A stretch of DNA of 64,000 nucleotides from Phosphitispora fastidiosa (GTDB lineage Bacteria > Bacillota > Thermincolia > Thermincolales > UBA2595), in the NCBI RefSeq assembly GCF_019008365.1, contig NZ_JAHHUL010000018.1, positions 1-64,000 of the forward strand, read 5' to 3'. The notes under the pieces are model-generated. The model was given only the letters and a program-made list of their open reading frames with translations, was not told the DNA's origin and searched no databases. Position numbers and translations under genes: made by a program. Of the stretch, positions 18,611 through 26,566 are shown piece after piece; the stretch's first letter is position 1, and every line of letters begins with the position of its first letter.

Positions 18611-19010
18611 AGAAAAGATCGAACAAAGACTTATGAAACTTGAACAGGCGGTACGTAAATTAAGAGAAATTGCAGAACAATCCTGGGAAGAATACAATAG
18701 TAATGAAGCCCTCAGAGACAGGGCAGAACGTAATTTGCAGGTTGCGGCGCAGGCTTGTATAGACATAGCTAACCATATTATTGCAGACAAGGGGTTTCGG
18801 ACACCTCAGGGGTATGCTGACAGTTTTAATGTACTATTAGAAGAAGGTATTATCCTTGAGGTATTATCTGATAAAATGAAAAGGGTGGCCGGTTTTAGAA
18901 ATATTCTTGTTCATGATTACCTGGAGATAGATAATAAAATTGTTTATCTGAGCCTAAAACATCTTGAAGATTTTAGTGAGTTCGCAAAACACGTATATAT
19001 GCTGTTGTAA
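18597..19010 (+). CDS. hepT: HepT-like ribonuclease toxin
   Basis: About 137 residues from TTG 18597; GTG 18600 is also possible. Ribosome site GGGAGG is at 18585-18590. The mainly helical HEPN domain carries the catalytic R-x4-6-H motif as RNILVHDY (RxxxxHxY) near residue 102; the tyrosine is the residue AMPylated by MntA in studied pairs. HepT cleaves RNA when not modified. It overlaps mntA by 14 nt and is followed at once by a strong terminator, making a two-gene cassette. Confidence 0.88.
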   Translation: MVVDKEKIEQRLMKLEQAVRKLREIAEQSWEEYNSNEALRDRAERNLQVAAQACIDIANHIIADKGFRTPQGYADSFNVLLEEGIILEVLSDKMKRVAGFRNILVHDYLEIDNKIVYLSLKHLEDFSEFAKHVYMLL

Positions 19011-19023
19011 GCAGCCAAAAACC

Positions 19024-19076
19024 AAAAGGCCTGACTGTTACAGTCAGGCCTTTTTCCAGCGCGCCCGGCATGGGCT
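19024..19076 (+). terminator. Terminator module after hepT (first copy)
   Basis: GGCCTGACTG/CAGTCAGGCC (19028-19037/19041-19050) with TTTTT after it is a strong intrinsic terminator. The sequence that follows (GCGCCCGGCATGGGC, 19060-19074) forms a second small hairpin. A closely similar two-hairpin module follows the SLH gene at 34963-35013. Confidence 0.85.
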
Positions 19077-19077
19077 A

Positions 19078-19725
19078 TTTGATTATCCCTAACTGCTTCG
19101 CACGAGCAATCGCATCCAAAGCATTATGTACCTCCAACTTTTGATAAGCAATCTTTGTGTGAGTTCTGATTGTGTTAAGGCTTAGACCTGTTTGTTCAAC
19201 TATCTCGGTGTATTCGCAGAGCTCTAAAGAAAATTTGTCCGGCACTCGCTTGCAATACAGGAAATCTTCTGCTGTTCATATAAAGCCGCAAATGAATCCG
19301 GCAGATTGTTTCTGCTTAAAACGAGTATTGTGATCGCCAGGGGAAGTCGCTTCATAACAAATGGGAGCGACTTTATTATTTCCTCATTGGAGATGGAATG
19401 GAAATCGTCAAGCACAAGCGCGTATTTAAAATCTTCATAGGTTAACTGAGTTAACAAATCAATAGTACATTCGACGGGAGAAGCATTAAAAGCAGGAGAT
19501 TTAACTTCCTGCCCGATTTTTTAAGCCATAAAAGAGTTGAAATAGTTTTGCCATAACCGGCGGGAGCATGAACATATATGTACTGATTTTTTGCTGCCTT
19601 GTCGAAGGTTGCTTAATATAAAAATAAAATGCGATGTTCTTTTTTACCTTTGCTGCAGCTTTAACCGCTTTTGGTAGGCTAAGCCTGGCTGCCGGATTTT
19701 CTTCCTCAACAGCCTGTTTTAACTA
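19078..19725 (-). pseudogene. MalT/LuxR-type ATP-dependent regulator remnant
   Basis: On the minus strand, pieces of one large transcriptional activator appear in order. A P-loop segment (YVHAPAGYGKTISTLLWL) is near 19520-19580. A Walker B piece (YALVLDDFHSISNEEI) is in 19224-19457. A C-terminal LuxR helix-turn-helix (GLSLNTIRTHTKIAYQKLEV) is near 19100-19200. Frames shift between the pieces, and the roughly 600-residue central TPR region is missing. It is clearly a deletion derivative and not expected to be made. Confidence 0.75.
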
Positions 19726-19829
19726 AAAATTTGATTGACCGCTAATATACCATCTATTATAATAATATTATAAATTACTAATATAATCATTGAAAAGAGG
19801 TGATTATATGCTAGCAGAAAATAACCACA

Positions 19830-19970
19830 ACCACTTGAAGGAGTAGTAAATGTATATGACATCCATGCGTGGAAGATTTCAGGACAGTTAATTTCTTTCA
19901 GCATGCTTGGTATCATGCATTCTACTGTCCAACTGGAGCAGAACTGCCATATGCAGGGCCTGACAGTATG
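19830..19970 (+). pseudogene. Cation diffusion facilitator C-terminal fragment
   Basis: The frame through about 19840-19890 reads LEGVVNVYDIHAWKIS, which matches the cytoplasmic dimerisation domain of CDF metal exporters. A further frame-shifted piece near 19917 reads HSTVQLEQNC, as in their C-termini. The membrane domain is absent. It marks another lost metal-handling gene at the edge of the arsenic island. Confidence 0.55.
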
Positions 19971-20062
19971 CGATATCAGGGAGGCCTACCGGGGAAACGC
20001 GTGCCCCATGTATTAAGTTAACCATTTAATAGAATTTGCAGAAAGATGGGAAGGTGATAGTT

Positions 20063-21013
20063 ATGTTTGAATTAATAGCTGATTATATCGTATACAACTT
20101 GTTTAATCTCCAGCAAAATACAAGGCTGGGTGACTCGGTTCATTTCTTTATATATGACTCCCTTAAGATTATTGTACTCCTGGCAGCTATGATTTTTGTG
20201 ATTTCATATATAAGGAGTTATTTTCCTCCGGAAAAAACCAAGAAGATCCTTGGTCATACCAACCGCCTGATAGGGAATATTATTGGGGCTGTGATGGGAG
20301 TTGTGACACCTTTTTGTTCATGCTCATCTGTTCCGATATTTATAGGCTTTGTTGAAACCGGGGTTCCGCTCGGAGTGACCTTTTCCTTTTTGATTGCATC
20401 TCCACTTGTTAATGAGATATCGGCAGCTATGCTGCTGGGACTGTTTGGGTGGAAAGTAACGCTTCTCTATATTGCCAGCGGCATGATTATAGCCATTGTG
20501 GGAGGCATTATAATCGGCAAACTCAAGCTTGAAAAGGAAGTTGAAGATTATGTCTATGAAATAAAGATGGGGCAGTCTGCGGAAATTGAAGAGCTTACCT
20601 GGAGAGACAGAGTTAAATTTGCCAAAGATAATGTTTCTGAAATAGTTAGAAAAATATGGGTTTATATTCTCATCGGAATTGGTGTCGGGGCGCTGATACA
20701 CGGCTATGCTCCGGAAGAATTCCTGGCCAAATATGCAGGTCCGGATAACCCGTTGGCTGTATTTGCAGCCGTAATAATTGGAATTCCCCTTTATTCCAAT
20801 GCTGTCGGGACTATTCCCATTGCCCAGGCGCTGATAGGAAAGGGGGTTGGGATAGGAACCGCCCTGGCTTTTATGATGGCTGTTACAGCATTGTCCTTGC
20901 CGGAAATGATAATATTAAGAAAAGTGCTAAAACCCAAACTAATTGCCATATTTATTTCAATCGTTGGCGCAGCAATAATATTTACCGGATATCTGTTCAA
21001 CCTGATACTCTAA
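20063..21013 (+). CDS. ArsP/YraQ-type permease (first copy)
   Basis: 316 residues from ATG 20063 (ribosome site GGGAAGGTGA). About eight membrane segments in two halves separated by a charged loop (residues about 155-195). The family motif TPFCSCSSVPIFIGF is near residue 85, with a second-half signature GIPLYSNAVGTIP. PF03773 (DUF318) includes ArsP, which exports methylarsenite, and many uncharacterised members. The conserved cysteines in the first-half motif fit a thiophilic substrate. It heads a tight set with a thioredoxin, CcdA and an ArsR remnant. An organoarsenical or other metalloid substrate is inference. Confidence 0.85.
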   Translation: MFELIADYIVYNLFNLQQNTRLGDSVHFFIYDSLKIIVLLAAMIFVISYIRSYFPPEKTKKILGHTNRLIGNIIGAVMGVVTPFCSCSSVPIFIGFVETGVPLGVTFSFLIASPLVNEISAAMLLGLFGWKVTLLYIASGMIIAIVGGIIIGKLKLEKEVEDYVYEIKMGQSAEIEELTWRDRVKFAKDNVSEIVRKIWVYILIGIGVGALIHGYAPEEFLAKYAGPDNPLAVFAAVIIGIPLYSNAVGTIPIAQALIGKGVGIGTALAFMMAVTALSLPEMIILRKVLKPKLIAIFISIVGAAIIFTGYLFNLIL

Positions 21014-21031
21014 AATATTGGAGGGGAAAAA

Positions 21032-21472
21032 TTGAAGATAAGAGCAGTTGTGTTAATATTGCTGGTAGCTGCATTAGCTGCCTTGCTGGCTGCCAAGGGG
21101 TTCAGGACAAATCCTGTCCCGGATGAGTATACCTCAAATGGGGCAGTTTCCCAGTCTGCAGACCTGATAAAACAGTCCATACAAGACGGTAAGCCTGCCT
21201 GGCTCCTGTTTCATTCAAAGACCTGCCAGCCTTGTATAGAGATGGAAAAAGTGTTTAACACACTAAAACCCGAATTTGAAGGAAAAGTGACTTTTGTTGA
21301 CATCAATGTAAATGACCCGGCTGAGCAGGAACTGTGTGCTCAGTATAAAATACAGTATATCCCCACCACATACCTTCTTGAGCCTGCCGGGAATATTGCG
21401 TTTGATTATGTCGGTGTGATACAGCTGGATGAAATGCGGGCCAAACTAAATGCCCTGGCGGGGGAGGGGTAA
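21032..21472 (+). CDS. Membrane-anchored thioredoxin-fold protein
   Basis: 146 residues with a TTG start behind GGAGGGG. One N-terminal membrane segment (about residues 4-22), then a thioredoxin fold with active site CQPC (FHSKTCQPCIEME) near residue 67 and the cis-proline loop YIPTTYLL. It probably faces the outside and exchanges electrons with the adjacent CcdA. It lies 18 nt after the permease and one nucleotide before ccdA, so it is in one operon. It may keep the permease or its substrate reduced. Confidence 0.85.
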   Translation: MKIRAVVLILLVAALAALLAAKGFRTNPVPDEYTSNGAVSQSADLIKQSIQDGKPAWLLFHSKTCQPCIEMEKVFNTLKPEFEGKVTFVDINVNDPAEQELCAQYKIQYIPTTYLLEPAGNIAFDYVGVIQLDEMRAKLNALAGEG

Positions 21473-21473
21473 A

Positions 21474-22163
21474 ATGGAAGATATCGTTACCAACTATCTC
21501 TCTCAGGCCCTGACAGGTTACTCTGTACTGGCAGTACTACTGGTTTTTGTCGGAGGGATAGTTACCAGCATAGGTCCGTGCAATATGTCTATGATCCCTG
21601 TCCTGATGGCCTATGTGGGCGGGACATCTGAGGTATCCAGGGCCAGAAGCTTTTGGTTATCATTCTTTTTCACCCTGGGAACATCAACTACTTTTGCTTT
21701 GCTGGGTGTGATTGCTTCAGTTATCGGCGGGTTTTTCGGTGTCTCCAAATCAGTTTTGGTTTATATTGCTGCTGTGGTGAGCATACTGGTAGGATTGAAA
21801 ATGTCAGGGGTAATAAATTTTAACCTGCCAAATTACGGAGCGCGAATTCTGCGCAGGCCGCAGCACAAGGGGATTTGGCCGGCATTCTTGATGGGACTTG
21901 TGATTGGCCTGGTCGGCTCCCAGTGTGCTACTCCCATACTGTTTGCCATCCTGTCTCTGGTGATGAGCAAAGGACAGATAGCATACGGGGCAGTGCTGCT
22001 GTTTATATACGGTCTCGGCAGGGGAGCGCCTGTGATAGCAGCAGGGACTTTTACCGGATTTGCTAAAGGACTTCCCGGTCTGACCCGATGGGCAGGAGTT
22101 TTTGAAAAAGCTGCGGGTGTGGTCTTAATAGTCATTGGGCTCTATTTTGCATGGACAGCATGA
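21474..22163 (+). CDS. ccdA: CcdA-type thiol-disulfide electron transporter
   Basis: 229 residues with six predicted membrane segments. The two cysteines of the CcdA redox pair are seen in SIGPCNMSMIPVL (near residue 32) and GSQCATPILF (near residue 150). CcdA carries electrons from cytoplasmic thioredoxin to extracytoplasmic thioredoxin-like proteins. Its ATG follows the upstream stop by one base (GGGGAGGGGTAAAATG). The partner here is probably the CQPC protein. A role in cytochrome c maturation cannot be excluded. Confidence 0.9.
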   Translation: MEDIVTNYLSQALTGYSVLAVLLVFVGGIVTSIGPCNMSMIPVLMAYVGGTSEVSRARSFWLSFFFTLGTSTTFALLGVIASVIGGFFGVSKSVLVYIAAVVSILVGLKMSGVINFNLPNYGARILRRPQHKGIWPAFLMGLVIGLVGSQCATPILFAILSLVMSKGQIAYGAVLLFIYGLGRGAPVIAAGTFTGFAKGLPGLTRWAGVFEKAAGVVLIVIGLYFAWTA

Positions 22164-22177
22164 AAAACGGGGAGGTA

Positions 22178-22424
22178 ATGGCCTTGGAAGAGAGGTTGTT
22201 TTCTATGGAAGCAGAATTTTTTAAGGCTTTGGCTCATCCGACCAGGGTGGGGATTTTGAAGCACCTGAAAGAAGGGCCTAAATGTGTCTGTGAATTTACT
22301 GAAATATAAGGTGAATTACCCGCAGATTTTTGAAATGCTTGACATGGTGGAGACAATTCTGATATCCCAGGTTCATGATACCCTGATGCTGCTTGATAAA
22401 CGGCGAAAAGAAGGAGGTGAGTAG
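22178..22424 (+). pseudogene. arsR-family repressor with internal deletion
   Basis: The N-terminus reads as an ArsR/SmtB repressor (FFKALAHPTRVGILKHLKEG, then CVCEF) and then meets a TAA at about 22306. A C-terminal helix from the same family continues in another frame (YPQIFEMLDMVETILISQVH). The DNA-recognition helix is deleted between the two. The operon has therefore lost its local repressor. Confidence 0.75.
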
Positions 22425-22428
22425 TCAA

Positions 22429-22680
22429 ATGGATATTAAAGTGCTTGGTTCAGGATGTGCTAACTGCAACAAACTGGAACAAATGGTATTTGATGTGCTG
22501 GCAGAGCTTAGCGCTGATGCAGATGTAAGCAAGGTAACAGATTTTAAGGACATAATGTCCTATGGGGTAATGTCAACCCCGGCGCTGGTTATCAATGAAC
22601 AGGTTGTGTTTTCGGGTGGAGTTCCCTCCAAGGCCAAACTGAATGAGATTATTGCAACAGAACTGGCCAAAAAGGGATAA
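22429..22680 (+). CDS. Small thioredoxin-fold protein (redox-active disulfide type)
   Basis: 83 residues from ATG 22429 with ribosome site AAGGAGGTGAG. Active site CANC (LGSGCANCNKLEQ) near residue 10 and a cis-proline loop (VMSTPALVINEQ) match the Thioredoxin_3 family. Such proteins are often encoded next to DUF318 permeases, as here, and may pass electrons or bind thiophilic metals. Cytoplasmic; no signal sequence. Confidence 0.88.
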   Translation: MDIKVLGSGCANCNKLEQMVFDVLAELSADADVSKVTDFKDIMSYGVMSTPALVINEQVVFSGGVPSKAKLNEIIATELAKKG

Positions 22681-22713
22681 CGCCGCTAACCGGTCAAAAT
22701 TATAATGTTTTAC

Positions 22714-22761
22714 GGCATAAAAGGTTTTGCAGCAGGTTAACTGGGCAAAACCTTTTATGCC
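22714..22761. repeat. Perfect 17-bp inverted repeat
   Basis: GGCATAAAAGGTTTTGC (22714-22730) and its exact complement (22745-22761) are separated by 14 nt. There is no T-run after it on the plus strand, so it is not a typical terminator. It lies between the thioredoxin gene and a truncated nifS and may mark a deletion point or an mRNA-stabilising hairpin. Confidence 0.7.
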
Positions 22762-22803
22762 AAAAACCCGTAGGATATTGTTGATGATGCGGAGGTTATA
22801 CCT

Positions 22804-22995
22804 ATGCCGATATATCTTGATAATGCGGCCACTTCTTTTCCCAAGCCGGAGGTTGTATACAGGGCTTCCGATGAATTTATGCGCAAGGTTGATGTTAACG
22901 CAGGGCGGGGAGCATACAGGCAGGCTCTGGAAGCTGGGGTCGGCTGCAGCTTTATGAAGGAGTTAAGGAACTGGCCGCGTATTTATTTGAAATAG
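22804..22995 (+). pseudogene. Cysteine desulfurase (NifS/SufS type) N-terminal fragment
   Basis: 63 codons. The first part is a clear class V aminotransferase N-terminus (IYLDNAATSFPKPEVVYRAS, then VNAGRGAYR). After about residue 48 the frame diverges and ends at TAG 22995. A full enzyme needs about 380 residues, so PLP-lysine and catalytic cysteine are missing. Confidence 0.75.
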
Positions 22996-23028
22996 GCAAA
23001 TATTATTTGGGAGGCTGAGCCAAATGGG

Positions 23029-23709
23029 GTGAATGGTTCATATGAAAAGGCCGGTGTAGAATTCATGAACAAGGGCCTGTTGAGGAAGCTAAGGGAAGCA
23101 GTTTTATCAGGTGAGCAGGAGCTGGCATTGAAGATTGCCGGAACGGCTTTGACAGAAGAAGTACCTGCCGAGGCCTTGGTTGAGCAGGGTTTATATCCGG
23201 CAGCATGCGAGTTAGCCCGAAGCTATGGAAATGACGAAACATGTATGGCAGAAATACTGGCAAAATTTGAATTAATTCAGTTGCTGCTTAACGAATTAAT
23301 TCCAAAACTGCGAGATGAAAGAAAAGGAGCAGAGCGAGGGCGATTATTGATCGGTTCCATACAGGGTAACCTGATAGACTTCGGTAAACTGATGCTGAAA
23401 ATTCTATTTATTGCATCTGGTTTTGGGGTAATTGACCTGGGGACAGATGTATCTCCTGAAACATTTGCTGAACATGTGCGTATGGAAAAACCTGATGTTC
23501 TTGCAATAGCCGTATATACAAAAGAATCTCTGCCCATGGCAGCAAAGACTGTCCAGCTTTTAAAGCAGGATTGTCTCAGGCAAGACCTTAAGATTATGCT
23601 GGGAGGCTGGGCGGTAACGCCTGAATTTGCAGCTGAGGCCGGTGCGGATATTTTTGCAGTAACGGCCGAGGAGGCAGTGGAACTTTGTTTGGCTGCCGTG
23701 GGGACTTGA
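23029..23709 (+). CDS. Corrinoid (B12-binding-like) protein with altered cobalamin motif
   Basis: 226 residues from GTG 23029; ATG 23068 is also possible. The N-terminal helical B12-binding cap (residues about 15-95) is followed by a Rossmann-type domain. The usual GDxHDIG cobalamin motif reads GSIQGNLIDFGKLM, so the Asp and the lower-ligand His are not conserved. Other family marks are kept (VIDLGTDVSPETFAEHV, MLGGWAVTPEFAAEAGAD). It may bind a corrinoid base-off without His ligation, or something else. It lies with DUF6951, SelW-like and ArsM genes and near an MtaA-type remnant, which suggests methyl-transfer chemistry. Confidence 0.8.
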   Translation: MNGSYEKAGVEFMNKGLLRKLREAVLSGEQELALKIAGTALTEEVPAEALVEQGLYPAACELARSYGNDETCMAEILAKFELIQLLLNELIPKLRDERKGAERGRLLIGSIQGNLIDFGKLMLKILFIASGFGVIDLGTDVSPETFAEHVRMEKPDVLAIAVYTKESLPMAAKTVQLLKQDCLRQDLKIMLGGWAVTPEFAAEAGADIFAVTAEEAVELCLAAVGT

Positions 23710-23755
23710 ATGGTACTGCATATACAGTCAGGACAAAACGGGGAGTGATTTAACT

Positions 23756-24088
23756 GTGAAAGTAAGTATTAATATTCAGGCAGGAATCTGTGGTTTTGAA
23801 ACTACTGTCACAGCATGTGGTTCCGGTGTGAAAGAGCCGACTTTAATTGAAATTGAAAGTAACTGTGAAAAGATTATTGCACTGGGTGAGTCTGTCAGGG
23901 AAGTCAGAGGACTGGACGAAATAACCCGGGGTTTTGATGGCGTAATTATGTCTGAGGCAAGAAATGTTCTTAGGGGATGCTGCGCCGGTTGTGTAGTTCC
24001 GGCAGGCATTTTTAAAGCAACACAGGTTGCGTCTGAGTTAGCCCTGCCTAAAGACATATTAATTTCAATGACCAAAGAGGAAGAATAA
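23756..24088 (+). CDS. DUF6951-like conserved protein
   Basis: 110 residues with a GTG start behind GGGGAG. It begins INIQAGICGFETTV and ends with a cysteine-rich CCAGCVVPAGIFKATQVASE segment and LPKDILISM. I recognise it as the small family often found beside corrinoid methyltransferase genes; no activity is established. Conserved Cys residues near positions 12, 80-85 suggest metal or cofactor binding. It sits 46 nt after the corrinoid protein. Confidence 0.65.
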   Translation: MKVSINIQAGICGFETTVTACGSGVKEPTLIEIESNCEKIIALGESVREVRGLDEITRGFDGVIMSEARNVLRGCCAGCVVPAGIFKATQVASELALPKDILISMTKEEE

Positions 24089-24094
24089 TGAGTT

Positions 24095-24208
24095 ATGAAT
24101 GCCAGTATTTGTCCTGTCTGCGGCCGGCAGGGCCAGAGCGTGCCGCTGACTGCCGTGGAGCAGGAAAGATGCAACTGCCAGTATGAAAATCCGGCAGGCA
24201 AGTGCTGA
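24095..24208 (+). CDS. Very small cysteine-rich protein
   Basis: 37 codons, starting 6 nt after the DUF6951 stop. It has a CPVCG motif near the N-terminus and CNC near residue 26, ending in GKC. The start resembles the zinc/Fe-S N-terminal domain of CopZ-like proteins (ICPVCGRQGQSVPLT) but is much shorter. It could be a truncated gene. A competing frame from ATG 24088 is less convincing. Confidence 0.45.
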   Translation: MNASICPVCGRQGQSVPLTAVEQERCNCQYENPAGKC

Positions 24209-24233
24209 AAATTTTATTGGAGGTGTAATTATA

Positions 24234-25055
24234 ATGTCTGTTGATATTAAAAAGAATTTAAACATTGAAATCACTTACTGTGTGGAATGAGGATTTCTTT
24301 CCAAGGCCTCCGGTCTGGCGGCCGCTATAGAGAAGGAGTTTGGTATCCCTGCGAAATTGAGGGAAGGTCATAACGGTATCTATGAAGTTTCTGTAAATGG
24401 CAATGTAATGTGTACAAATCAGAGTAAATGCAGCATGATTCCAAATGAAGAAGAGATTTTTCGGGTGCTCCGGCAGCTTGGCGTCCAAAAGAAAGAAGCT
24501 GCACAGGAGGTTGCTGAGAGCCCCGGAAGACAGGTGAACATTGAATTTATGTATCTTGACCTGAGTGTCTGTAACTGGTGTCAGTCAACGGAATCTAACC
24601 TTGATGAAGCCATAGCGGAAGTGGCCCGGGTTTTAAAGGCCACCGGTGTTGATGTGAATGTCAGGAAAATACATGTGCAATCAGAAGAACAGGCCCGTGA
24701 ACTGGGATTTGTAAGTTCGCCGACAATCCGCATAAATGGACAGGATATTCAGTTGGATGTCAAAGAAGCCTTATGTGATTCTTGCGGTGATCTGTGCGGG
24801 GACAGTGTTGACTGCCGGATTTGGACATATCAGGGCAAGGAATATACTGCTCCGCCAAAAGGCATGATAATTGACGCTGTCTTAAGGGAAGTTTACGGTG
24901 GTACAAAAGAGAGTACGAAAAAGCCAGCCAAAACAGGCGAGATACCGGAGAATTTGAAAAAGTTTTTTGCAGCCAAACGCCGGAAACAGGATATTGAAAT
25001 AATCAAAGTAACAGATAGTTGTTGCAGTCCGACTACAGGCGAAAAGTGTACCTGA
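24234..25055 (+). CDS. Selenoprotein: Rdx/SelW-like domain fused to DUF2703
   Basis: 273 residues if the in-frame TGA at 24288-24290 is read as Sec19. The start ATG has ribosome site GGAGGTG. Residues 8-85 match Rdx selenoproteins, with the redox motif CVEU (ITYCVEUGFLSKASGLAAAI) where most bacterial relatives have CxxC, and the domain continues without a break after the TGA (FGIPAKLREGHNGIYEVSVN). Residues about 100-222 are a DUF2703 domain with CNWC and CDSCGDLC clusters, related to the separate protein at 31538. The tail ends SCCSPTTGEKC. A hairpin with a GGTCT loop starts 14 nt after the TGA. It lies just before a MarR-arsM set; a thiol-redox role in metalloid metabolism is inferred. Confidence 0.85.
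24305..24323 (+). promoter_or_regulatory. Bacterial SECIS element candidate (SelW-DUF2703)
   Basis: GGCCTCC-GGTCT-GGCGGCC forms a 7-bp stem with one mismatch and a GGTCT loop starting 21 nt after the TGA. The loop is the same as in the fdhA SECIS, the sequence read by SelB in studied bacteria. Confidence 0.75.
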
Positions 25056-25067
25056 AGTTAGACGATT

Positions 25068-25092
25068 ACCCGCAGTTTGCGGGTTTTCTTTA
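25068..25092 (+). terminator. Terminator after SelW-DUF2703 gene
   Basis: ACCCGCA-gtt-TGCGGGT (25068-25084) followed by a T-rich run TTTTCTTT. Confidence 0.85.
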
Positions 25093-25122
25093 TGTTATGA
25101 TCTGATTAAGTTAAACAAAAAC

Positions 25123-25151
25123 TTGCAAATTGCAATAAATAATCATATAAT
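25123..25151 (+). promoter_or_regulatory. Sigma-A-type promoter with palindromic operator for MarR gene
   Basis: TTGCAA (25123-25128) and TATAAT (25146-25151) are exactly 17 nt apart. The -35 box lies in an inverted repeat TTGCA-aat-TGCAA (25123-25135), a likely site for the MarR protein encoded from 25168. Confidence 0.7.
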
Positions 25152-25167
25152 TAGCTCAGGGGGTGAA

Positions 25168-25620
25168 ATGAAGTTGGAAAACGTCCACGAGTTGATCCGG
25201 ATTTTAGTCCAAAGGTTTGGATTGCTGAACGCAAGTTGTTGTGAGAACTGTTTCGGGGAAGGAGTTTCACTGGTTCAAAGCTATATCCTGTTTGAGATTA
25301 GGAGGGAAGAAAATCCTGCGATGTATCAGGTCGCGGAAGCTCTGGGGATAGATATCACGACATTTAGCCGGCAAATTAAATCCTTAGAAAATAAATGCCT
25401 GGTTACAAAATCGCCCGATCCCGATGACCGGCGGATTAATATACTGGCGCTTACCTCTGAAGGCAAAAGGATAACAGACCAGATCGATATGCGCATGAAT
25501 AGTTATCTTGAGCAGCTTTTTTCCTGTTTCACAGAGTTTGAACGAGAGGTAGTGATTAAATCAATGAAACTGTTAAATAAAGCTTTATTCAAATCGGAAA
25601 TGTGTTGCGATATAAAATAA
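25168..25620 (+). CDS. MarR-family regulator, cysteine-rich (first copy)
   Basis: 150 residues from ATG 25168 (ribosome site GGGGGTG). A winged helix typical of MarR is clear (AMYQVAEALGIDITTFSRQI, then SPDPDDRRINILALT). Unusual cysteines occur at CCENC near residue 25 and at a C-terminal CC, suggesting thiol-based sensing of arsenite or similar ions. It lies 64 nt upstream of arsM with its own promoter and palindrome, so it likely controls arsM and itself. Confidence 0.85.
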   Translation: MKLENVHELIRILVQRFGLLNASCCENCFGEGVSLVQSYILFEIRREENPAMYQVAEALGIDITTFSRQIKSLENKCLVTKSPDPDDRRINILALTSEGKRITDQIDMRMNSYLEQLFSCFTEFEREVVIKSMKLLNKALFKSEMCCDIK

Positions 25621-25684
25621 TTATCCAGTAGGATATTTGCAAAAAACAAGTAAAAGCCAAATAATTGCATGAGGAGGTAACAAT

Positions 25685-26488
25685 ATGAATCCAGACAAAA
25701 CAGCTGAAGTTGTCAGGGCAGCCTATGGGTCCATTGCCAACCAGCAAAGCGGTTGTGGCTGTGGCGGTTCTTGCGGGGATGACGCAGGGGAATTTGCCAA
25801 ATCTCTTGGGTATTCTGACAGTGATCTTAGCGTTATACCTACGGAAGCCAATTTGGCGTTAAGCTGTGGGAATCCCACCGCGATTGCCGGCCTAAAGGAA
25901 GGTGAAACAGTTCTTGATCTCGGTTCCGGAGCAGGTTTCGATTGTTTTCTGGCAGCAGCTAAAGTTGGTCAGTCAGGCAGAGTCATCGGTGTTGACATGA
26001 CACCGGAGATGATTGGAAGGGCAAGGGACATAGCCTCAAAAGACCACAATGCCAATGTTGAATTTAGGCTTGGTGAAATTGAAAATTTGCCTTTAGCAGA
26101 TAATTCGGTTGATGTAGTGATAAGTAACTGTGTTATTAATCTATCTGCCAATAAGGCCAGGGTTTTTCAGGAAATATACAGGGTGCTTAAGCCTCACGGA
26201 AGGGTGGCCATATCTGATATTGCTCTGCTAAAAGAGCTTCCTGAAAAAACCCGGATTAGCATGGAAGCTTATGTGGGTTGTGTTGCCGGTGCAATGCTGA
26301 TTGATAAGTACAAAGAGGTGGTTGAAGCATCCGGATTAAAGGATGTGAAAGTGACCGTTAAAGGTTCTTCGATTTGCCTGGATCCGGATACCAAAGACCC
26401 GATAGGGAGGGCTATGCTGGACAGCCTGGAAGAAGGCCAGTCACTCCAGGACTATGTTGTCAGCGCTTATATTGAGGCAACAAAGTAA
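25685..26488 (+). CDS. arsM: Arsenite S-adenosylmethionine methyltransferase
   Basis: 267 residues, ATG behind GAGGAGG. SAM-binding motif VLDLGSGAGFDCFLAA near residue 75. The three cysteines conserved in ArsM are visible in LSCGNP, SNCVINL and VGCVAGA, with an extra N-terminal CGCGGSCG cluster. ArsM adds methyl groups to arsenite, giving mono- to trimethylated arsenicals. The length fits (about 265-280). It lies between two MarR genes and near two ArsP-type permeases that could export methylated products. Confidence 0.95.
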   Translation: MNPDKTAEVVRAAYGSIANQQSGCGCGGSCGDDAGEFAKSLGYSDSDLSVIPTEANLALSCGNPTAIAGLKEGETVLDLGSGAGFDCFLAAAKVGQSGRVIGVDMTPEMIGRARDIASKDHNANVEFRLGEIENLPLADNSVDVVISNCVINLSANKARVFQEIYRVLKPHGRVAISDIALLKELPEKTRISMEAYVGCVAGAMLIDKYKEVVEASGLKDVKVTVKGSSICLDPDTKDPIGRAMLDSLEEGQSLQDYVVSAYIEATK

Positions 26489-26503
26489 AAGGGAGAAACT
26501 AAA

Positions 26504-26566
26504 ATGACCATTATTGGCATTGCCCTTATTTATTTTTACAGGAAGAAAGGCCCTAAAAAAGGTTGA
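26504..26566 (+). CDS. Possible 20-residue peptide or gene relic
   Basis: ATG 26504 follows a ribosome site (AAAGGGAG) 15 nt after arsM and encodes a short hydrophobic then basic peptide (MTIIGIALIYFYRKKGPKKG). Its end overlaps the -35 box of the next promoter. It may be the truncated start of a lost membrane protein. Confidence 0.3.
   Translation: MTIIGIALIYFYRKKGPKKG

Noticed and set aside
22804-22995. The NifS-like frame as a functional short cysteine desulfurase
   Set aside because: It lacks the PLP-lysine and catalytic cysteine, and the last 15 codons diverge from the family.
24095-24239. A further selenocysteine at TGA 24206 after the small CPVCG protein
   Set aside because: Read-through gives only a few codons (about 11) before another stop, with no recognisable domain and overlap with the ribosome site of the next gene.
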